A stretch of 64,000 bases of DNA from Halosolutus amylolyticus (GTDB lineage: Archaea > Halobacteriota > Halobacteria > Halobacteriales > Natrialbaceae), in contig NZ_JALIQP010000001.1 in assembly GCF_023566055.1 (NCBI RefSeq), positions 310,001-374,000 on the forward strand, read 5' to 3'. This document shows positions 60,286-64,000 of this stretch, one piece after another. The translations under genes were made by a program, and so were the position numbers. Below the pieces are notes generated by a model. The model did not search any database. It saw only the letters and a list, made by a program, of their open reading frames with translations, and had not been told where the DNA came from. The first letter of the stretch is position 1. Each line of letters starts with the position of its first letter.

Positions 60286-60474
60286 TCAGCCGAGGCGGCT
60301 GCCGATCACGACGATCGCGATCGCCGCGGCGACGACGCCCAGGGTCGTCGGAACGAGTTGTCCGCCGCCCCACTCCCAGCCGAAGACCTGGGTACCGACG
60401 ATCGCGATGAGCGCAACCGCGACCCCGATCGCGGTGACGATCGGGGACGAGTTCCGTCCGAGGGAATATAGCAT
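60286..60474 (-). CDS. Small two-helix membrane protein
   Basis: This 62-residue protein starts MLYSLGRNSSPIVT at 60474 and has two hydrophobic helices (about 12-30 and 40-60). An earlier start at 60519 would add 15 residues with no support. It converges with ligA, 25 bp between the stops. It is similar in style to the many small haloarchaeal membrane proteins of unknown function. Confidence 0.65.
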   Translation of the reverse strand: MLYSLGRNSSPIVTAIGVAVALIAIVGTQVFGWEWGGGQLVPTTLGVVAAAIAIVVIGSRLG

Positions 60475-60565
60475 ATGAGTAACGTAATCGCGACAAAAGA
60501 TAATCCTTCGGGCGATCACGCCGGTCCCGGGTCGCAGGTGCCGAAAGCGGGAGCCAGGCGTCCAC

Positions 60566-60712
60566 CTACCTGACGCGAACGAGCCGATCGCACCAGCACT
60601 CCGGACACCCCGACTCGTTCGTATCGGCGGTACAGCCGCAGTTCGCGCATTTGAATACCGGCGTCTGGCGGAGTCGGTACAGCCGTCCGAGGTACGTCTC
60701 GAGGGATTTCAC
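60566..60712 (-). CDS. 48-residue zinc-finger micro-protein
   Basis: This short ORF starts with GTG (VKSLETYLGRLYRLRQ) and has two Cys-x2-Cys knuckles: CANCGC at about residues 22-27 and CPECWC at about 36-41. It ends in DRLVRVR and TAG. The basic N-terminus and paired knuckles resemble haloarchaeal small zinc-binding proteins of unknown function. It is too short for standard gene finders at a 60-residue cut-off and is upstream of and parallel to the small membrane protein. A promoter was not clearly seen. Confidence 0.6.
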   Translation of the reverse strand: MKSLETYLGRLYRLRQTPVFKCANCGCTADTNESGCPECWCDRLVRVR

Positions 60713-61312
60713 GTCGATCCGTAGCCGTGCCAGCTACGATGCCGGCCACGCAGGAACCCGGTATAAGTTTCGTGGCTAGTATTGGTTTTCACACAATAGA
60801 TGCGCAGACAGTATCCAGCTGTTCGAGGTGCAAGGAACCGATATTCTCGGCGTACTGGGCACAGAACTGGATACTTCTTTCAGTTCAGACAACTCATGCG
60901 GTCGAACGGCGATCGACAGGTCCGATAAGATCGACACGTCCGATCCGATAACGCACCGATCGACGACTTCACACTTTGGGAACCGGATATAGACCCACAA
61001 ATTAGAGATATAAACATATTTTTAGTTGTTATAAATATTCGGTAAGATCTCAAAACCACAAATTCCCATACTTATTAGCCGCTATAACCATATTTCATCC
61101 GCAAATACTCACATTTCCACCCGGTCCACACCCCATATCAATAACACTATAGATATAGAAACAGTAGTTTAGTTTTATGTTCTCGGGAGATTCTTGGAGA
61201 TATCATTCACGCGATGGTAGCTCGATGGAGTCGGCAATAGCGGGAGTCGAGCGAGACACGGTGTGTGAAGTCCCGGTCTCGAGGAGACGGTGAGGCCAGC
61301 ACGGACAGGAAG
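60713..61312. other. AT-rich gene-free stretch
   Basis: No gene was recognised in this 600-bp gap. From about 60,970 to 61,200 the sequence becomes strikingly AT-rich, with runs such as TATAAACATATTTTTAG and TTATAAATATT, unlike anything else in the window except parts of 62.7-63 kb. It may be foreign DNA, a scar of a lost mobile element, or a regulatory region. No inverted-repeat IS ends were seen. Confidence 0.5.
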
Positions 61313-62416
61313 TCACCGAAGATCGAGTTGATCTTCGACGAGTTCGTGGAAGTGATGAACAGCGTGTTCGTTCGGTCCGAACCGGCCCTGCTGAAGCGCG
61401 CCCGATCGAACCCCCTCGTGTTGCCGTTCCACGAGTTCGAAATCCTCTCGCTGCAACTGGAGACTCCGTTCGACGATTTCGGATCGCTCGTCAGTGAGTT
61501 CGTCGTCTTCGAAGTAGTAGTGGGCGGTCAGGCGCGTCGTTTCCGGCCCGCGAGGATCGATCCGATAGACGGCACAGCCTCGCCCCTCCTCGTAGATATT
61601 GATCGTCGTATTCGGCCAGAGGAAGTAGAATCTGGACTCCCCGACGACGGATCCCTCGTCGTCCGTGATCGGCCCGTACTGGGTCGAGTGATACTCGCCG
61701 ACCTCGACCGTGTACTCGTCCATGTCGACGGCCCGAACGAAGTCGGGATGGTTCGAGTGGCAGTGATCGCACTCGAGATAGTTACTGACCATGATCTTCC
61801 AGTTGCACTCGAGGTCCGTCTCCCGCCGCTGTGCGAGCCGAAGCGCGCCGACCCCTCGATCGGCCAGTTCTCCAGGAATCCGACCTACGAGCTCGTCGAA
61901 CGGGGTCGGATCTGATGCAACGTTCACGAACACGAACGGACCGAGCGTGTCGACCGCCAGCGAGTGGAGACTGTTTTCACAGCTGTCCGGCCCATCGACC
62001 GCCGCATCGTCGAGGTCGGGATTGCGAACGGCCGTCGAGAACGCCTTCGGAGCCGTGCAGAACTCGCCATTCGTGTCGAACGTCCAGTTGTGGTACGGGC
62101 ACATGATACGCTCGGTCCTGCCCGTACCGTCGAGCATGCGGCTGCCACGGTGCGGACAGACGTTGTAGAACGCCCGAATCGACCCATCCTCGGCACGAAT
62201 GACGAGGACGGGCCGGCCCGCGATCTCCGCCGTGAAATAGTCGCCTGAACTGGAAATTGCGCGTCGGCTGCCAGCGTACTGCCAGCTATCGGCGAAAATC
62301 GTCGATCGTTCGCGATCGAAGACGTCCTCGTCGACGTGGACGAACGTTGGAAGCGTGTACGTATTGCCGCCGTCGTCACTGAGCGGGACTGTATCGGACT
62401 CTTCCCATCGTGCCAT
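61313..62416 (-). CDS. Rieske non-haem iron oxygenase, alpha subunit
   Basis: This 367-residue ring-hydroxylating/choline monooxygenase-type oxygenase has the Rieske ligands Cys87 and His89 (NVCPHRGSRM) and Cys106 and His109 (IMCPYHNW). The mononuclear iron site is SNYLECDHCHSNH with His218 and His223. The substrate (an aromatic acid, choline or a betaine) cannot be read from the sequence. No ferredoxin or reductase gene is adjacent. The start at 62416 (MARWEESDTV) is set by a TATA-like AACTATTATG about 30 bp upstream; longer starts up to 62704 add unrelated sequence. Confidence 0.9.
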   Translation of the reverse strand: MARWEESDTVPLSDDGGNTYTLPTFVHVDEDVFDRERSTIFADSWQYAGSRRAISSSGDYFTAEIAGRPVLVIRAEDGSIRAFYNVCPHRGSRMLDGTGRTERIMCPYHNWTFDTNGEFCTAPKAFSTAVRNPDLDDAAVDGPDSCENSLHSLAVDTLGPFVFVNVASDPTPFDELVGRIPGELADRGVGALRLAQRRETDLECNWKIMVSNYLECDHCHSNHPDFVRAVDMDEYTVEVGEYHSTQYGPITDDEGSVVGESRFYFLWPNTTINIYEEGRGCAVYRIDPRGPETTRLTAHYYFEDDELTDERSEIVERSLQLQREDFELVERQHEGVRSGALQQGRFGPNEHAVHHFHELVEDQLDLR

Positions 62417-62440
62417 ACACCGACACACATGCAACTGTCT

Positions 62441-62450
62441 CATAATAGTT
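62441..62450 (-). promoter_or_regulatory. TATA-like box of the Rieske oxygenase gene
   Basis: AACTATTATG on the minus strand is centred about 30 bp before the ATG at 62416. It supports the shorter start. Confidence 0.55.
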
Positions 62451-62793
62451 TCGTCGCCACAGCCACGACGGACGGCCCGAGCACCCGGATCGACAGTCGT
62501 GCATTCGGGGCTTGTCGGTCCAGACACTACGTCACCCGTTCCGACAGGAACGGCGTGTGCCATCGTCGTTCCCTCGAACTGCCCTCCCGCAGAAGCATCG
62601 TGTAACGGATCGCCACCACGTCGATATCGACGACTCGTCGCGCGCCACGGCATTCGCTCGCGAGCGAGCCGAAATGACGGTTCGTACTCGTCGATACTGG
62701 CCACTCAACGGCCTAATACAATATAAGATATACCAGGGCCCTCCAGGGAAACCGGCCGAATCGTTTCGTAATACGACTCTTTTTTAAGGAGTA

Positions 62794-62859
62794 ATGGTTG
62801 GCGCCAGCCAACATGATAGTAACTACCACACGGACGACGGCACCAATTCTATACATTAG
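62794..62859 (+). CDS. Possible 21-residue ORF with strong Shine-Dalgarno
   Basis: AAGGAG lies 3 bases upstream of the ATG of a 21-codon ORF (MVGASQHDSNYHTDDGTNSIH). The terminal codons overlap the palindrome at 62852-62869. No homologue is recognised. The ribosome-binding site is unusually good for this window, but the length and composition make it a weak candidate; it may be a truncated remnant. Confidence 0.2.
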   Translation: MVGASQHDSNYHTDDGTNSIH

Positions 62860-62869
62860 TACTAATGTA
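62852..62869. promoter_or_regulatory. 18-bp perfect palindrome, candidate operator
   Basis: TACATTAGTACTAATGTA is its own reverse complement. AT-rich dyads of this length are typical binding sites for homodimeric regulators. It is 436 bp from the Rieske start and 483 bp from the IclR start, so the target gene is uncertain. Confidence 0.5.
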
Positions 62870-63317
62870 AAAGCATGACGGGCGAGCGGTATCGTACCCG
62901 GTTGGACGACAGCCCACGGTAGCCTACTCACTGGAGCGGATGGTACGTCCCGTTTCCACATAGCATACTTTTATAACTATTGGGTGTCGCGTCGCGGATC
63001 GGTCGACGGAGCTCGAGACGATCGAACGTCACGGGACGGGATTCCCGTCGAGCACAGCACCGCAGGGCCGCCCCGTGTTCGAACGCCGGCCGGGACACTC
63101 GAAAACGCGTTCGGGTCCGGAACGGACCCGCCGGTATCGCCGTCGGAATGGGAGAGAGGCGATCGACCGGCAGTTGGGCGGTTGGTTCCGACGGGATGAC
63201 AGTGGACGGGTGGTTCGACGGGGATCGATCCCGTTCGATATTTCGAGACTGAACGGGAACGATTCGGTTCGGAGGAAGCGACTACCGGAGTCAGCGGCCG
63301 TTTCGATATGGGAAACC

Positions 63318-63328
63318 ATTATATTGGT
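63318..63328 (+). promoter_or_regulatory. TATA box of the IclR gene
   Basis: CATTATATTGG is centred about 29 bp before the ATG at 63352. Confidence 0.6.
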
Positions 63329-63351
63329 AGCCGTCCCATCGGGGATAACGC

Positions 63352-64000
63352 ATGTCCGAAAACGGGGCTCACGAATCGGTCAAGACGACCGAACGATCAC
63401 TCGACGTCGTCCGTGTCGTGCAGGAACGGGGAGGGGTACGGATCAGCGATATCGTCGAGGAGTTCGACATGGCCAAAAGCACGGCGTACAAGCACCTGCG
63501 AACGCTCGAGTCTCGCGGATACCTCGTCAAGGAGGGCGAGCAGTACCACATCGGCCTCAAGTTCATGAACCGCGGGGAGTACGCGAGAACGCGGAAACCC
63601 GCGTATCGAATCGCCGAGGACATCGTCGACGATCTCGCCGATCGAACCGAGCACGAGGTCGACTTCCTCGTCGAGAACGATGGCCGGAGTATCGCCGTGC
63701 ACTTTTCGTACGATCCGACGAACCCGTTCCAGGACATGAACGCCGATCCGACGAACAAGCACTGGCGAAAGGGGACGTACTACCACCTGCACTGTATCGC
63801 CGCTGGCAAAGCGATTCTGGCCCACCTCCCCCGCGAGGCGGTCGAGGCGATCATCGAGCAGTGGGGGCTCCCCGCCCGGACGGAACGGACGATCACCGAC
63901 CCCGACGAGTTGTTCGCCGAACTCGAGACGATCCGGGAGCAGGGATACGCGTACTCGGAAGGCGAGTACACGGACGGAATGGCGGCGATCGCGATGCCGG
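63352..64000 (+). CDS. IclR-family transcriptional regulator (cut by window end)
   Basis: The first 216 residues of an IclR-type regulator are visible and the 3' end lies beyond the window. A winged helix-turn-helix (about 10-70; VRISDIVEEFDMAKSTAYKH and LRTLESRGYLVKEG) is followed by the IclR effector domain (YYHLHCIAAGKAILAHLPRE near 145; EQGYAYSEGEYTDGMAAIA near 198). IclR proteins bind DNA as dimers and respond to small metabolites. It may control the divergent Rieske oxygenase gene, by location only. The ATG at 63352 has a TATA box 29 bp upstream. Confidence 0.9.
   Translation, partial: MSENGAHESVKTTERSLDVVRVVQERGGVRISDIVEEFDMAKSTAYKHLRTLESRGYLVKEGEQYHIGLKFMNRGEYARTRKPAYRIAEDIVDDLADRTEHEVDFLVENDGRSIAVHFSYDPTNPFQDMNADPTNKHWRKGTYYHLHCIAAGKAILAHLPREAVEAIIEQWGLPARTERTITDPDELFAELETIREQGYAYSEGEYTDGMAAIAMP

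Larger units (their letters stand above)
62451..63317. other. Regulatory/accessory intergenic region, no confident gene
   Basis: This stretch between the divergent Rieske and IclR genes has no recognisable protein. It contains an 18-bp perfect palindrome (62852-62869), a strong TATA-like CTTTTATAAC at 62968-62977 with no clear gene behind it, and a 21-codon ORF with a good Shine-Dalgarno (62794-62859). AT content is locally high at 62.7-63.0 kb. It may hold operators or the remains of lost genes. Confidence 0.5.

Noticed and set aside
60727-61000. Transposase remnant in the gap before the Rieske gene
   Set aside because: The translations in all frames were checked by eye and none matched a known transposase motif; no terminal inverted repeats were found.
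61265-61915. Long open frame antisense to the Rieske oxygenase gene
   Set aside because: It mirrors the coding strand, has no family similarity, and the Rieske motifs clearly fix the true strand.

Overview
The window is a GC-rich chromosomal stretch from a haloarchaeon (class Halobacteria; gene content looks like the Natrialba/Natrinema side of the group, but the species cannot be fixed from sequence alone). The evidence is strongly acidic (Asp/Glu-rich) proteins, archaeal TATA/BRE promoters about 28-32 bp upstream of mostly leaderless starts, and archaeal informational genes: a fused tRNA-splicing endonuclease, thermosome, MC1 chromatin protein, Rio1 kinase, a KH-domain protein and a Ski2-type helicase. 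No rRNA, tRNA, CRISPR array or intact transposase was recognised.

Layout. 0.3-1 kb: a winged-helix regulator and a membrane-protein partner. 1.1-7.7 kb: a lipoate-dependent 2-oxoacid dehydrogenase operon (E1alpha, E1beta, E2, E3) with lipoyl synthase just upstream, so the complex and the enzyme that makes its cofactor sit together. 7.9-16.3 kb: a MATE exporter, small membrane proteins, a Ski2-like helicase, HAD and DJ-1/PfpI enzymes and S-adenosylhomocysteine hydrolase. 16.3-20.0 kb: an ECF-type vitamin or metal transporter (S, fused A1A2, T). 20-24.9 kb: nucleotide and phosphate housekeeping (IMPase-like, MazG-like, two HD hydrolases, a P-loop kinase) and a NucS-N/zinc-finger protein. 25-33 kb: a tRNA cluster (endA, trpS, an unknown gene, pheS-pheT). 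33-38.7 kb: a beta-helix lipoprotein, small DNA-binding proteins (AbrB-like, MC1), prephenate dehydratase, Bcp and Hsp20. 38.9-46 kb: leuS, a DUF2071 protein, an ornithine cyclodeaminase-family enzyme and the thermosome. 46-54 kb: a PQQ-propeller protein, KH protein, phosphoesterase, NhaC with a TRAM-like partner, a second TrpRS, and an RNA ligase-Rio1 operon. 54-60.7 kb: a second NhaC, a selenium-binding protein (methanethiol-oxidase family), two [2Fe-2S] ferredoxins, NAD-dependent DNA ligase and two very small genes. 61-64 kb: an accessory-looking end with an AT-rich patch, a Rieske oxygenase and an IclR regulator cut by the window edge.

Two observations stand out. First, a 28-codon ORF with its own promoter-like TATA lies 207 bp upstream of pheS and ends in a phenylalanine-rich tail, followed by mutually exclusive GC hairpins. 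It looks like a bacterial pheST leader-peptide arrangement, which would be unusual in an archaeon. Second, an 81-82 bp palindromic intergenic element occurs three times, each time with its terminal bases fused to the TGA stop codon of a neighbouring gene; a related tandem element and short remnants also lie at stop codons.
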